From a virus, in IMG/VR virus record IMGVR_UViG_3300017755_000077, positions 1-26,795 of that record: a stretch of 26,795 nucleotides of DNA; one strand, written 5' to 3'. Each line of letters starts with the position of its first letter. Position 1 is the stretch's first letter. The notes below the pieces were generated by a model. It did no database searches and was not told where the DNA came from. It saw nothing but the letters and a program-made list of their open reading frames with translations. Shown here in pieces: positions 1 through 6,525 of the stretch. The translations under genes were made by a program, and so were the position numbers.

Positions 1-1
1 T

Positions 2-112
2 AATCCTAATGATGAATTTACTATTTATAAAATTAATAATAAAAACATTGGAGTTAAAGATAGCAATGGTGCTATGATGAGAGTTTCACCAAGTTTACTA
101 GTTAAAAAATAA
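2..112 (+). CDS. C-terminal end of a truncated unknown protein
   Basis: An open frame runs from the window edge to a TAA at 110-112 and gives the last 36 residues of a protein that starts upstream. The tail is polar and ends in SLLVKK. It has no recognisable domain, so no function can be given. The next gene starts 4 bases after the stop, which fits a shared transcript. The frame is open over the whole visible part and lies in the same direction as all neighbours, but so short a fragment could also be a chance open frame. Confidence 0.55.
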   Translation, partial: NPNDEFTIYKINNKNIGVKDSNGAMMRVSPSLLVKK

Positions 113-116
113 GATT

Positions 117-758
117 ATGAAACATATATTTTATCCACTAGCATTTGTATTAGCCCTTTCTTCATGTACTAAAGAGAATTTATTTGAAACTCCTTGTAGT
201 GGAGATTGTGGCACAAGTTATGAAGTTATTTATAAAAATGAATTGATGTCTTCTAATGGAGATGGTTATTATGAAATTGAGTGGGATGATTTAAACTATT
301 TCCAAATTTCAGGATACTTAACTCCGGTCAATGATCAATATGTTATTAATAGAGTTCCTCTTGTTGAAGCTAGATTTGATTCTGATTATTGGGTTGTGTT
401 AGATAGTTTAACATTTCAAACACCTATGTATTCATATTTGGGTTGGTTTAATGATCAGGATTTAAATACTCCAATTGCTGTCGGGAGTTATACTTACACA
501 CTAACAGATATGATTGATTTATTTCCCCCTCTTAATGTTGTAGGATACCAAATTCCAAGATTTTTTGATGTAGATCATCCTGCTGCTAGCACCCTATTAG
601 GGACATATTCAAAATATACCTACGAACCTACACAAAATATATTTTTAGATAATGAAATGGTTGGTGATACTATTAACATTTTTATTGAAACTCAATTTAA
701 TACAGATATGGGTCAAACCGAAATCATTGAAAATAAAATTTCAGTAATTGTCCTTTAA
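117..758 (+). CDS. Predicted lipoprotein, phage accessory gene
   Basis: 213 residues. The N-terminus has a basic start (MKH), a hydrophobic stretch (residues 4-14) and a lipobox LSSC with Cys17 as the likely lipidated residue, so this should be a signal-peptidase II lipoprotein. Residues after Cys17 (TKEN) are charged and polar, as often seen in exported Bacteroidota lipoproteins. A CSGDC pair (Cys27, Cys31) follows. The rest is rich in aromatic and acidic residues, has no further membrane segment, and looks like a small beta-rich domain; no family is recognised. Phage lipoproteins are known to block superinfection (for example T5 Llp), so a surface or receptor-blocking role is possible but purely inferred. 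It lies 4 bases after the preceding stop. Confidence 0.8.
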   Translation: MKHIFYPLAFVLALSSCTKENLFETPCSGDCGTSYEVIYKNELMSSNGDGYYEIEWDDLNYFQISGYLTPVNDQYVINRVPLVEARFDSDYWVVLDSLTFQTPMYSYLGWFNDQDLNTPIAVGSYTYTLTDMIDLFPPLNVVGYQIPRFFDVDHPAASTLLGTYSKYTYEPTQNIFLDNEMVGDTINIFIETQFNTDMGQTEIIENKISVIVL

Positions 759-802
759 TTTGGAGGATTAAAAAATAATTATTATATTAAAAGAAAAAAG
801 AT

Positions 803-1210
803 ATGGCAAAAAATGACTACCAAGACAATGGAACTCTAATTACATTTGGAGATGAAGGACAAACTTTACGTAAAGATGATCCTCGTACTAAAGAATATGT
901 TGATAGAAAAAAGAAAGAAATTGAAAATCGTAGCATGTTTGAAGGCATCAATTTAAGTGATAAACGTGCAGATGATGAAAATTATGAGGATTATAGAGAT
1001 CGTTTAAAAATTAATAAACAACTTTATAAAATTTATAAACAGCTAGGTAGAGATAAATGTTGGGAACAATATCCTAATGGATTTAAATCAGTTATTGATG
1101 CAATTCAAGAACAATCAAAGAACCCACCATTAACAGCTACTATGACTACCGAAGATGGTAAAGAAATTCCAGTAACAATTAAAAATGAAAAAGATGCTCC
1201 CACAGTTTAA
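803..1210 (+). CDS. Small unknown phage protein
   Basis: 135 residues, highly charged (many Lys, Asp and Glu), with no signal peptide or membrane segment, so probably cytoplasmic or packaged. The middle (about residues 28-85) is predicted helical and rich in Lys, Arg and Tyr; the C-terminal 35 residues look extended. No domain is recognised. The ATG follows an A-rich leader (AAAAGAAAAAAGAT), the usual start context in this window. A GGAGG at about 762-766 lies 36 bases upstream and is too far away to serve this start. The 3' end overlaps the next gene by 26 bases in another frame. Confidence 0.75.
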   Translation: MAKNDYQDNGTLITFGDEGQTLRKDDPRTKEYVDRKKKEIENRSMFEGINLSDKRADDENYEDYRDRLKINKQLYKIYKQLGRDKCWEQYPNGFKSVIDAIQEQSKNPPLTATMTTEDGKEIPVTIKNEKDAPTV

Positions 1211-1394
1211 AAAAGATTTTCTTGAAAAAATTAGTAGTGATGAAATGCTTAAATTCAATGAATTATGGGCAAGTGTAGAACGTCATGGTTTGACATTTGA
1301 GGTAATTCATACAGCATTAGAAGAAATGAAATCTAATCCTTCATCATCTCCACTCCTTTGTTTGCAGATTGCAGCAGAAGATTGGGATTGCTAA
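1185..1394 (+). CDS. Small unknown protein overlapping its upstream neighbour
   Basis: 69 residues, mainly helical, with no signal peptide and no recognised domain. The start is uncertain: ATG at 1185 and ATG at 1194 both lie inside the end of the preceding gene, giving overlaps of 26 or 17 bases; the second gives 66 residues starting MLPQFKKDF. Either fits translational coupling to the upstream gene. The frame continues 184 bases past the upstream stop with phage-like codon use, which supports a real gene. No function can be proposed. Confidence 0.65.
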   Translation: MKKMLPQFKKDFLEKISSDEMLKFNELWASVERHGLTFEVIHTALEEMKSNPSSSPLLCLQIAAEDWDC

Positions 1395-1403
1395 TAATTT
1401 GTT

Positions 1404-1423
1404 CGTATATTTAATTATAAATA
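1404..1423 (+). promoter_or_regulatory. Candidate promoter upstream of the 1436 gene
   Basis: CGTATATTTA (1404-1413) is followed by TATAAATA (1416-1423). Two readings are possible. TTG at 1382-1384 lies 21 bases before TATATTTA, close to the Bacteroidota TTG/TAnnTTTG promoter. TATAAATA equals the T4 late-promoter core. The ATG at 1436 is 12 bases after TATAAATA. The site is intergenic and its CGTATATT core recurs upstream of the genes at 21637 and 25245. No transcription start is known. Confidence 0.4.
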
Positions 1424-1435
1424 AAAATAAAAGTT

Positions 1436-1648
1436 ATGTCAAAAACAAAAAAAGACCCTAAAGTAGAATTAATCAATGAAATTATCCAATTATCTAAAAT
1501 TAGAGATGAATATTGGAGTTTTCATCCTGCTAATCCTCATTCTGTAGATGTTAATGTTGAAATACCTAAAATAGACAAAGCTATAGAAGAACTTCAAAAG
1601 AAAATAGAAGATATCAATAAACCTCCAACTAGGATGTTTCATAATTAA
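1436..1648 (+). CDS. Small helical unknown protein
   Basis: 70 residues, Lys/Glu-rich, with two predicted helices: about residues 8-26 (VELINEIIQLSKIRDEYW) and 45-61 (IDKAIEELQKKIEDI). The second has a heptad-like pattern, so dimerisation or protein binding is plausible. There is no membrane segment and no recognised family. The start has an A-rich leader ending AATAAAAGTT before ATG, shared with the gene at 4299. It is the last protein gene before the tRNA cluster, with tRNA-Leu starting 11 bases after its stop. Confidence 0.7.
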   Translation: MSKTKKDPKVELINEIIQLSKIRDEYWSFHPANPHSVDVNVEIPKIDKAIEELQKKIEDINKPPTRMFHN

Positions 1649-1659
1649 ATCCCTCGAAT

Positions 1660-1745
1660 GCTCGGGTGGTGGAATTGGTAGACACGTCAGACTTAAAATC
1701 TGATTCGCCGAACGGTGAGTGCGGGTTCGAGCCCCGCCCCGAGTA
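1660..1745 (+). tRNA. tRNA-Leu (anticodon UAA)
   Basis: Class II tRNA. The acceptor stem 1660-1666 pairs with 1738-1744, with a G-U first pair. The anticodon stem TCAGA/TCTGA flanks the loop CTTAAAA, with anticodon TAA at 1694-1696. A long variable arm follows, and the T-arm is GCGGG-TTCGAGC-CCCGC (1721-1737). CCA is not encoded. It reads UUA, the dominant leucine codon in the phage genes here. Confidence 0.96.
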
Positions 1746-1777
1746 CAAATCCCCAAAACGTTATTTTTTTATTATAT

Positions 1778-1852
1778 GGTGTTTATAGCTCAATTGGTTA
1801 GAGCATCGGTTTGTGGTACCGAAGGTTATGAGTTCGATTCTCATTAAACACC
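1778..1852 (+). tRNA. tRNA-His (anticodon GUG)
   Basis: The acceptor stem GTGTTTA (1779-1785) pairs with TAAACAC (1845-1851). G at 1778 and C at 1852 form the extra G(-1):C73 pair that marks histidine tRNAs. The anticodon arm is TCGGT-TTGTGGT-ACCGA with GTG at 1813-1815. The T-arm is ATGAG-TTCGATT-CTCAT (1828-1844). A full CCA is not encoded. Confidence 0.96.
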
Positions 1853-1857
1853 CATAT

Positions 1858-1934
1858 GGACTCGTAGCTCAGCTGGATAGAGCAATACCCTTCTAAGGTA
1901 TCGGTCGTAGGTTCGAATCCTACCGGGTTCACCA
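1858..1934 (+). tRNA. tRNA-Arg (anticodon UCU), CCA encoded
   Basis: The acceptor GGACTCG (1858-1864) pairs with CGGGTTC (1924-1930), with two G-U pairs. The anticodon arm is ATACC-CTTCTAA-GGTAT with TCT at 1892-1894. The T-arm is GTAGG-TTCGAAT-CCTAC (1907-1923). Discriminator A1931 is followed by an encoded CCA at 1932-1934. It reads AGA, by far the most used arginine codon in the phage genes. Confidence 0.96.
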
Positions 1935-1937
1935 CAT

Positions 1938-2014
1938 AGGCATGTATCTCCTCAAGCTTATACCTTGTAGAAAGAGTAATTGGTTACATGAGAGTTCAAG
2001 TCTCTCCTTGCCTA
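1938..2014 (+). ncRNA. tRNA-like element with acceptor stem and T-arm only
   Basis: AGGCATG (1938-1944) pairs with CTTGCCT (2007-2013) at six of seven positions (one T-T mismatch). A good T-arm GAGAG-TTCAAGT-CTCTC lies at 1990-2006, and A2014 would be the discriminator. The 45 bases between (1945-1989) have the usual length but give no 5-bp anticodon stem around a 7-base loop in any register, and no D-stem. A small GTAA-TTGG-TTAC hairpin is visible there instead. It directly follows tRNA-Arg, so it may be a decayed tRNA, a heavily diverged one, or a tRNA-like RNA. No amino acid can be assigned. Confidence 0.5.
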
Positions 2015-2024
2015 CCCATATGTA

Positions 2025-2066
2025 TAAGGGATAAAACGTTATTCTTCCCCCCTATCCTTTCCCTTA
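2025..2066 (+). promoter_or_regulatory. Inverted repeat in the leader of the 2067 gene
   Basis: TAAGGGA (2025-2031) is an exact reverse complement of TCCCTTA (2060-2066), and the second arm ends at the base before the ATG. An alternative stem, AAGGGATA with TATCCTTT, overlaps it, so two folds compete. The small ATAA/TTAT hairpin around AACG sits inside. No T-run follows, so this is not a classic terminator. It may mark the 3' boundary of tRNA processing or affect access to the start codon; neither is shown. Confidence 0.4.
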
Positions 2067-3272
2067 ATGAAAAACATATTTTTGGTTTTAATAACCATTA
2101 TGTCTTACACCACATATTCCCAAACGTGTAATTTAGAACTTATAAGTCAAACACCACCTGCTACAACAGATGATGTACATTCTTTTGTTGTTGAATTTAC
2201 TAATGCTGAAAATTGTGGATGTAATGAATTTACACAATTTGATGGAAATACTTGTGATGGTAATGGATCTAGTTCTGTAAATAATAATGAAAATGTAACT
2301 CATCTTGTTTTTGGTATTCATTATATAAATGAAATCACTGGAGAAGACTTGGGTGAAAATACAGATTGCACTTCAACAACGTTCCATCCAGGTTGGTCAT
2401 ATTCAAACGTTACAAATTGGGGAGGGTGGGAAACAGGTACAACTGCAACTATTAATATAAATCCACCATTTGCGTGGGAGTGTATTTTAGCTACTCCTCT
2501 TGAAGGATATTGTTGGGAAGTTGTAATATGGCAGATTAATTTATCCCAAACAGCAGGTGTTGATGACTTTCCAGATAATGGTTGGACTGTTGGTAATAGT
2601 TTTAACCAAACACAGACATATCCCGATATTAATATAGATGATAATAGGATAATGGTCTGTCCTAACCCTTGTATACCAGATACAATTACAGAATATATTA
2701 CTGATACTTTATATATAGAATTACCACCAGATACTATTATAGTAACACAAATTGATACCATTATAACGCAAGAATACGTGTATATAACCGACACACTCAT
2801 AGAGTATGTCAATATATATGAAATAGACACTATCGTTGAATATATCGCAGATACTTTAGAGATTGAAGTTATAGAATATGTTTTTTTAACAGATACTATT
2901 ACTGAAACTATTGAAGTAGATTGTAATACTAGTTTACCTTGTAATGAATTAATAATAGACGAATGTTGGCCCTGGAGTATTTTTATCCCTAATGTATTTA
3001 CTCCAAATAATGATGGTATAAATGATATTTGGCAAGTTATTCTTGATTTAGATTGTTGGGTTGATATAGAATTTAAAATTTACAATAGATGGGGAGGTTT
3101 GGTTTTTGAAGGATTTGGAGATGACTACAATAGTTACCCATATTGGGATGGTAGTATGCAGGGTGGACCCTCTTATGTAGCTGATGGTATATATGTTTAT
3201 ACTTTTTATGCTAGAAAACATAACTCCCCAGAAATTTATCAAAAGTCAGGACATCTTACCATTGTAAGGTAA
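2067..3272 (+). CDS. Secreted protein with T9SS type-B (CHU_C) C-terminal sorting domain
   Basis: 401 residues. A type-I signal peptide (residues 1-18; MKNIFLVLITIMSY then TTYS) is probably cleaved before Gln19. Residues 20-200 are Cys- and Trp-rich with no family recognised. Residues 204-287 form a low-complexity Thr/Asp/Ile tract with recurring TDTI/TDTL units. Residues 305-401 match the type-B sorting domain: FIPNVFTPNNDGINDIW, then FKIYNRWGGLVFE, WDG, DGIYVYTFYA and a final GHLTIVR. In Bacteroidota this domain sends proteins through the outer-membrane type IX system. The gene therefore probably makes a protein displayed on or released from the infected cell. Adhesion, surface masking and exclusion of other phages are all possible. 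It follows the tRNA cluster and looks like an accessory gene. The domain call is strong; the role is unknown. Confidence 0.88.
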   Translation: MKNIFLVLITIMSYTTYSQTCNLELISQTPPATTDDVHSFVVEFTNAENCGCNEFTQFDGNTCDGNGSSSVNNNENVTHLVFGIHYINEITGEDLGENTDCTSTTFHPGWSYSNVTNWGGWETGTTATININPPFAWECILATPLEGYCWEVVIWQINLSQTAGVDDFPDNGWTVGNSFNQTQTYPDINIDDNRIMVCPNPCIPDTITEYITDTLYIELPPDTIIVTQIDTIITQEYVYITDTLIEYVNIYEIDTIVEYIADTLEIEVIEYVFLTDTITETIEVDCNTSLPCNELIIDECWPWSIFIPNVFTPNNDGINDIWQVILDLDCWVDIEFKIYNRWGGLVFEGFGDDYNSYPYWDGSMQGGPSYVADGIYVYTFYARKHNSPEIYQKSGHLTIVR

Positions 3273-3335
3273 AAATAACTTGGAATACTAGTATTTATAA
3301 CATATATTAATGATAATTTCTATAAATTAAAAAAT

Positions 3336-3509
3336 ATGTCGGCATACGAAGATACACTAATGGAAGTCTATTTAGAGGTAGACAAAAAAGGGATTAGAAA
3401 TGAATTTGAGAAACAATGTAAAAAAATGGATTCTCAAGAAAAGCATAAATATAAAACAGTAGCTGAAAAGTGGGAGTATGCTCTTAAGAGAATTAAAGAA
3501 AAAACATAA
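3336..3509 (+). CDS. Short unknown protein
   Basis: 57 residues (MSAYEDTLMEVYLEVDKKGI at the start), Lys/Glu-rich and helical, with no membrane segment. The ATG at 3336 follows an AT-rich leader (TAAATTAAAAAAT), and the TAA at 3507-3509 is 9 bases before the next ATG, so it fits the tight same-strand gene order. The residues from about 36 (KHKYKTVAEKWEYALKRIKE) look like an amphipathic helix. No family is recognised. A TATTTATAA sequence at 3292-3300 lies 36 bases upstream and may belong to a promoter. Confidence 0.65.
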   Translation: MSAYEDTLMEVYLEVDKKGIRNEFEKQCKKMDSQEKHKYKTVAEKWEYALKRIKEKT

Positions 3510-3518
3510 AATAATTAT

Positions 3519-4013
3519 ATGGTAAGTATAGATAACATATTTGGTTTATTTTCTCATGATGATAAAGATCTTTCTGGGGAGGGGAAAACTACATATGAAG
3601 ATCTAAAAAAATCCCCAATGTATTATGTTGGAATGTATAAAAAACTGGTTTTGAATCATATTAACTTTAATAAAAAAGTATTGAATTTCTTTGCTAAAAG
3701 TAATGATGAATTAGATATTAATGATATTAAAGAAGCAGGAGAGTTTGTTACTTACGGCAGATCCTGGAGTTATATACAAAACGTTGATTTGGATGATGTC
3801 GCGCATATAAACGCATTAAAATACTATTCAGACGAATATTTAGACACGGCTCTACAATTAGGAATTAATTACTTTACTCAAAGTGAAGAATATGAAAAAT
3901 GTGCTTTTTTATATAAAATTTCCCAAAAATTAAAGACTTTTGAACCTAAGGTTGGAGACGAGAAATCCTCAGCGTACATTGGAGGTACAGAGGTTAAAGG
4001 GAAAAAGAGATAA
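3519..4013 (+). CDS. Unknown phage protein
   Basis: 164 residues, soluble and mostly helical, starting MVSIDNIFGLFSHDD. It has no signal peptide, membrane segment or catalytic motif that I recognise. Residues about 30-150 are rich in Tyr, Lys and Asp, with alternating helices (for example NALKYYSDEYLDTALQLGIN). The last 20 residues are a Lys/Gly-rich tail. It starts 9 bases after the small gene before it, suggesting a common transcript. No function is proposed. Confidence 0.7.
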   Translation: MVSIDNIFGLFSHDDKDLSGEGKTTYEDLKKSPMYYVGMYKKLVLNHINFNKKVLNFFAKSNDELDINDIKEAGEFVTYGRSWSYIQNVDLDDVAHINALKYYSDEYLDTALQLGINYFTQSEEYEKCAFLYKISQKLKTFEPKVGDEKSSAYIGGTEVKGKKR

Positions 4014-4045
4014 GTAGATAAGAGAAATGGGGTATAGGGGTACAT

Positions 4046-4063
4046 GGTACCTAAGGTACCTAA
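4046..4063 (+). repeat. Tandem 9-bp repeat / GGTACC hairpin
   Basis: GGTACCTAA occurs twice in tandem (4046-4054 and 4055-4063). Because GGTACC is its own reverse complement, the pair can also fold as a 6-bp stem with a 3-base TAA loop. A related GGGTAC lies just upstream (4038-4043). It sits in the 72-base gap between the genes at 3519 and 4086, the only GC-richer patch there. No T-run follows. Confidence 0.6.
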
Positions 4064-4085
4064 AAATAATATTAATTAAACAACT

Positions 4086-4280
4086 ATGGCATTACGCAAC
4101 GCAGAAACAATTGTTCACCTAACAAATAAAATACAAGGTCATCTAACAAATCTTAAATTAATGGTTAAATCACAACAACCAGTAGAAGATTTTGTAAAAA
4201 AAATAGAAGATACTGAAAATGTTCTTAGAGATTTAGAAACTCAATTAGAAAGAGAACATGCAGCATTAAGAAACGGATAA
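4086..4280 (+). CDS. Small coiled-coil protein
   Basis: 64 residues, almost entirely helical. Residues about 5-28 and 35-60 have hydrophobic heptad spacing (IVHLTNKIQGHLTNLKLMV and ENVLRDLETQLE), giving a likely helical hairpin or coiled coil. No signal peptide or enzyme motif is present. It precedes the HD-domain gene by 18 bases. Its role is unknown; a chaperone or scaffold function would fit size and shape but is only a guess. Confidence 0.7.
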   Translation: MALRNAETIVHLTNKIQGHLTNLKLMVKSQQPVEDFVKKIEDTENVLRDLETQLEREHAALRNG

Positions 4281-4298
4281 AATAAATAAATAAAAGTT

Positions 4299-5069
4299 AT
4301 GATACTATCAGCAGAACAAATTCAGATGAATTGGGTTGAGTTTATAAGTAATATTGATACTTATATTTCATCACCACGTAAAGAACAACTAAAATCATTT
4401 TATGAAAAGTATGAGGATCGTCTTATGATGATGCCAGCTTCACATAAGAAAGAATATCACAACGCTTTTCCAGGAGGTTATATAGACCATGTTAATAGAG
4501 TTGTTAAAGCAGCATTATCAATGTCTGCTGTGTGGGAAGGATTTGGATGTGATATGACAACATTTACCCAGGAAGAGTTGGTATTTTCAGCAATTAATCA
4601 TGATTTAGGTAAAATGGGGGATGATAAACATGAATCTTATTTACCTCAAACAGATAAATGGAGAAAAGATAAATTAGGTGAAGATTATATGCATAATAAA
4701 GAAATTGCATTTTCATCTGTACCAGACAGAGGATTATTCCTACTTCAAGATAATGGAGTTAAATATACATTTAATGAAATGGTAGCAATTCAAACACATG
4801 ATGGTTTGTATGATCCCGCAAATGATAAATATCTAAAATCATACATGCCCGAAACTAAACCAAGAACTTCATTACCTTTCATATTACACCAGGCCGATAT
4901 GTTAGCCGCAAGAGTTGAATTTGAAAAGGAATGGTTACCTAAATTTAAAAATAGCGTGGATACTAGCAAGAAAAATTATACATTGTCGAATAATAACAAA
5001 ACCACCAAGTCAAAGGCATTAGGTACAATATCAAGTCCAGGACTTAAAAACATGTTAGATAATTTATGA
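4299..5069 (+). CDS. HD-domain metal-dependent phosphohydrolase
   Basis: 256 residues, soluble. The HD signature is complete: His64 in GGYIDHVNRV, His101-Asp102 in INHDLGKMG, His167-Asp168 in QTHDG, and Asp200 in HQADMLAAR. These residues bind the metal ion(s) in this superfamily, whose members hydrolyse phosphate esters, often of nucleotides. The substrate cannot be read from sequence; dNTP or nucleotide-second-messenger hydrolysis are options. The final 40 residues (Asn/Lys/Ser-rich) are probably disordered. The leader AATAAAAGTT before ATG is the same as at 1436. The stop overlaps the next start by four bases (ATGA), suggesting coupled translation with the small membrane protein. Confidence 0.85.
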   Translation: MILSAEQIQMNWVEFISNIDTYISSPRKEQLKSFYEKYEDRLMMMPASHKKEYHNAFPGGYIDHVNRVVKAALSMSAVWEGFGCDMTTFTQEELVFSAINHDLGKMGDDKHESYLPQTDKWRKDKLGEDYMHNKEIAFSSVPDRGLFLLQDNGVKYTFNEMVAIQTHDGLYDPANDKYLKSYMPETKPRTSLPFILHQADMLAARVEFEKEWLPKFKNSVDTSKKNYTLSNNNKTTKSKALGTISSPGLKNMLDNL

Positions 5070-5341
5070 TAACAACAATAATAATACTTTCAATAATAGT
5101 CGTAGCTTTAGGGTTTACGACTATTAATCTACTACGAAAGAATGAAAAACAAGAAGATATTTTATTAGGATATTTAAAATATTTAGATAATATATCAAGA
5201 ATAATAGAGGTTTCAAATGAAAAAATTAAAAAAATAGACATTAAGGGTTCATTTGAGGGTGATGACGAAGTAGGTTTCTTCTTTAAAAATATAAAACAAA
5301 TCCAAGAAATTCTTAATGATTTTAATATCAAGAAAATTTAA
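5066..5341 (+). CDS. Small single-pass membrane protein
   Basis: 91 residues. Residues 2-24 (ITTIIILSIIVVALGFTTIN) form one strong transmembrane segment, followed by RKNEK, which suggests a cytoplasmic C-terminus. The remaining 65 residues are Lys/Ile-rich helix with coiled-coil character. The ATG overlaps the stop of the HD-domain gene (ATGA), so the two may be made together and could act together at the membrane; this is inference from layout only. No family is recognised. Confidence 0.75.
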   Translation: MITTIIILSIIVVALGFTTINLLRKNEKQEDILLGYLKYLDNISRIIEVSNEKIKKIDIKGSFEGDDEVGFFFKNIKQIQEILNDFNIKKI

Positions 5342-5347
5342 GATTAA

Positions 5348-6157
5348 ATGGATCATATAATAGAAAAAAATAAGAAGCAAAAAAAAGGAAGAGTATATTT
5401 TACAAAGGAAACAGAGGCAGCAATAGTAAAATATAATAAATCTACTGATAAAGAAGAAAGAAGTGATTTATACCAAGACCACATTCATTGGCCTTTTTAC
5501 AAACTAACTCAAAATATAATTCATACTTTTAAATTTTACTATACTGAAGTAGATAATTTAGAAGATCTTCAACATGAACTTATGGTATTTTTATTGAGTA
5601 AGATTCATTTATTCAACCCCGATAATGGGGCCAAAGCTTATTCATATTTTGGAACCATAGTAAAACGTTGGTTAATTGTATATAATACTAAAAATTATGG
5701 TAAAAAAATCCAAAATATACAAATAAATGACATTAATAACTATTCAAATTTAGATCAACTATCACCAGGATTTATAACTTCTCCTAAAATGGAAGAAGGA
5801 GTTTCAGCTTTTACAGAAAAAGAATCTGAGCATGATGAGTTAGCTATGAAAGGTTATAAATATGAAGATAAATTATCTATATTTATAGATTACTTTGTTA
5901 AAGATTGTACTGATAGAATATATACTATCTTCCCTAAGGGAAATGATGCTCAGATAGCAGATGCAATTTTAGAATTATTTAGAAAAAGAGAAAATATAGA
6001 TATATTTAATAAAAAAGCATTATATATCTACATAAGAGAAATGGTTGATGTTAAAACCCCTAAAATTACTAAAATAGCTAATGTTTTATATAAAATATTT
6101 AAGGAAAAATATTTAGTATATCTAGAACATGGTTACTACCCTCCCTCAAAAGTATAA
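5348..6157 (+). CDS. 55: Late transcription sigma factor, T4 gp55-like
   Basis: 269 residues; T4 gp55 is shorter (about 185). Residues 44-120 resemble sigma region 2: the stretch LEDLQHELMVFLLSKIHLFN followed by PDNGAKAYSYFGTIVKRWLI matches the gp55 pattern in which an aspartate/asparagine-rich turn leads into an aromatic AYF/SYF helix. gp55 family proteins replace the host sigma factor on RNA polymerase and direct it to short TATAAATA-type late promoters. The C-terminal half (about 130-269) is Lys-rich and helical and has no clear match. The gene immediately precedes the structural cassette, an apt place for a late regulator. Assignment is by motif and context. Confidence 0.75.
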   Translation: MDHIIEKNKKQKKGRVYFTKETEAAIVKYNKSTDKEERSDLYQDHIHWPFYKLTQNIIHTFKFYYTEVDNLEDLQHELMVFLLSKIHLFNPDNGAKAYSYFGTIVKRWLIVYNTKNYGKKIQNIQINDINNYSNLDQLSPGFITSPKMEEGVSAFTEKESEHDELAMKGYKYEDKLSIFIDYFVKDCTDRIYTIFPKGNDAQIADAILELFRKRENIDIFNKKALYIYIREMVDVKTPKITKIANVLYKIFKEKYLVYLEHGYYPPSKV

Positions 6158-6183
6158 TTTTTTTATATTTATAACCAAAAAAT

Positions 6184-6525
6184 ATGGGACAATTAGACTC
6201 AATAATATTTGGTGATAAAAAGTTTTCTGACATTTTAGAAGAAATCTATAATAACCAACGAAAAAAATCAGAACAAGTAACAGCATTAATATCTGAATTA
6301 AAACCATTAGTACAAGAAATAGGAGATGCTACTCTTATTGTACCTTTAATTAAAGAGTATATGGAAATCGGTGTTAAAAATGATGATGCTTTAATCAAAA
6401 TGGCTACTATTATACAAAGAGCAGTTAATACCGAAAGTGAAGATGGAGGTCTTGGGATAACAGATGAAGAAAAAGATCAATTAATGGCTGAAATGGAAAA
6501 ATTACAAGTTAAAAAAGATAAATAA
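6184..6525 (+). CDS. Small protein at the head of the baseplate cassette
   Basis: 113 residues, soluble and helical, starting MGQLDSIIFGDKKFSDILEE. The C-terminal 25 residues (TDEEKDQLMAEMEKLQVKKD) look like a coiled coil. No family is recognised. It shares its final A with the start of the next gene (TAATG), so it is probably translated with the spike candidate and may be a tail component or assembly factor. An AT-rich TATATTTATAACC lies at 6164-6176 upstream. Confidence 0.7.
   Translation: MGQLDSIIFGDKKFSDILEEIYNNQRKKSEQVTALISELKPLVQEIGDATLIVPLIKEYMEIGVKNDDALIKMATIIQRAVNTESEDGGLGITDEEKDQLMAEMEKLQVKKDK

Noticed and set aside
761-768. GGAGG as a Shine-Dalgarno site for the 803 gene
   Set aside because: It is about 36 bases upstream of the ATG, too far to act, and other starts here lack such boxes.
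1490-1756. Open frame on the minus strand across the 1436 gene and tRNA-Leu
   Set aside because: It runs antisense through a clear tRNA and a likely + strand gene, so it is most likely a by-product of their sequence.
1938-2014. Assigning the fourth tRNA-like element to Tyr (GTA) or Met (CAT)
   Set aside because: Those triplets are present, but no anticodon stem can be drawn around either, so an amino-acid label would be unsupported.
2321-2830. 169-codon minus-strand open frame
   Set aside because: It is antisense to the T9SS-type protein, whose repetitive TDT/Ile codons create an open complementary frame; no start context or family supports it.
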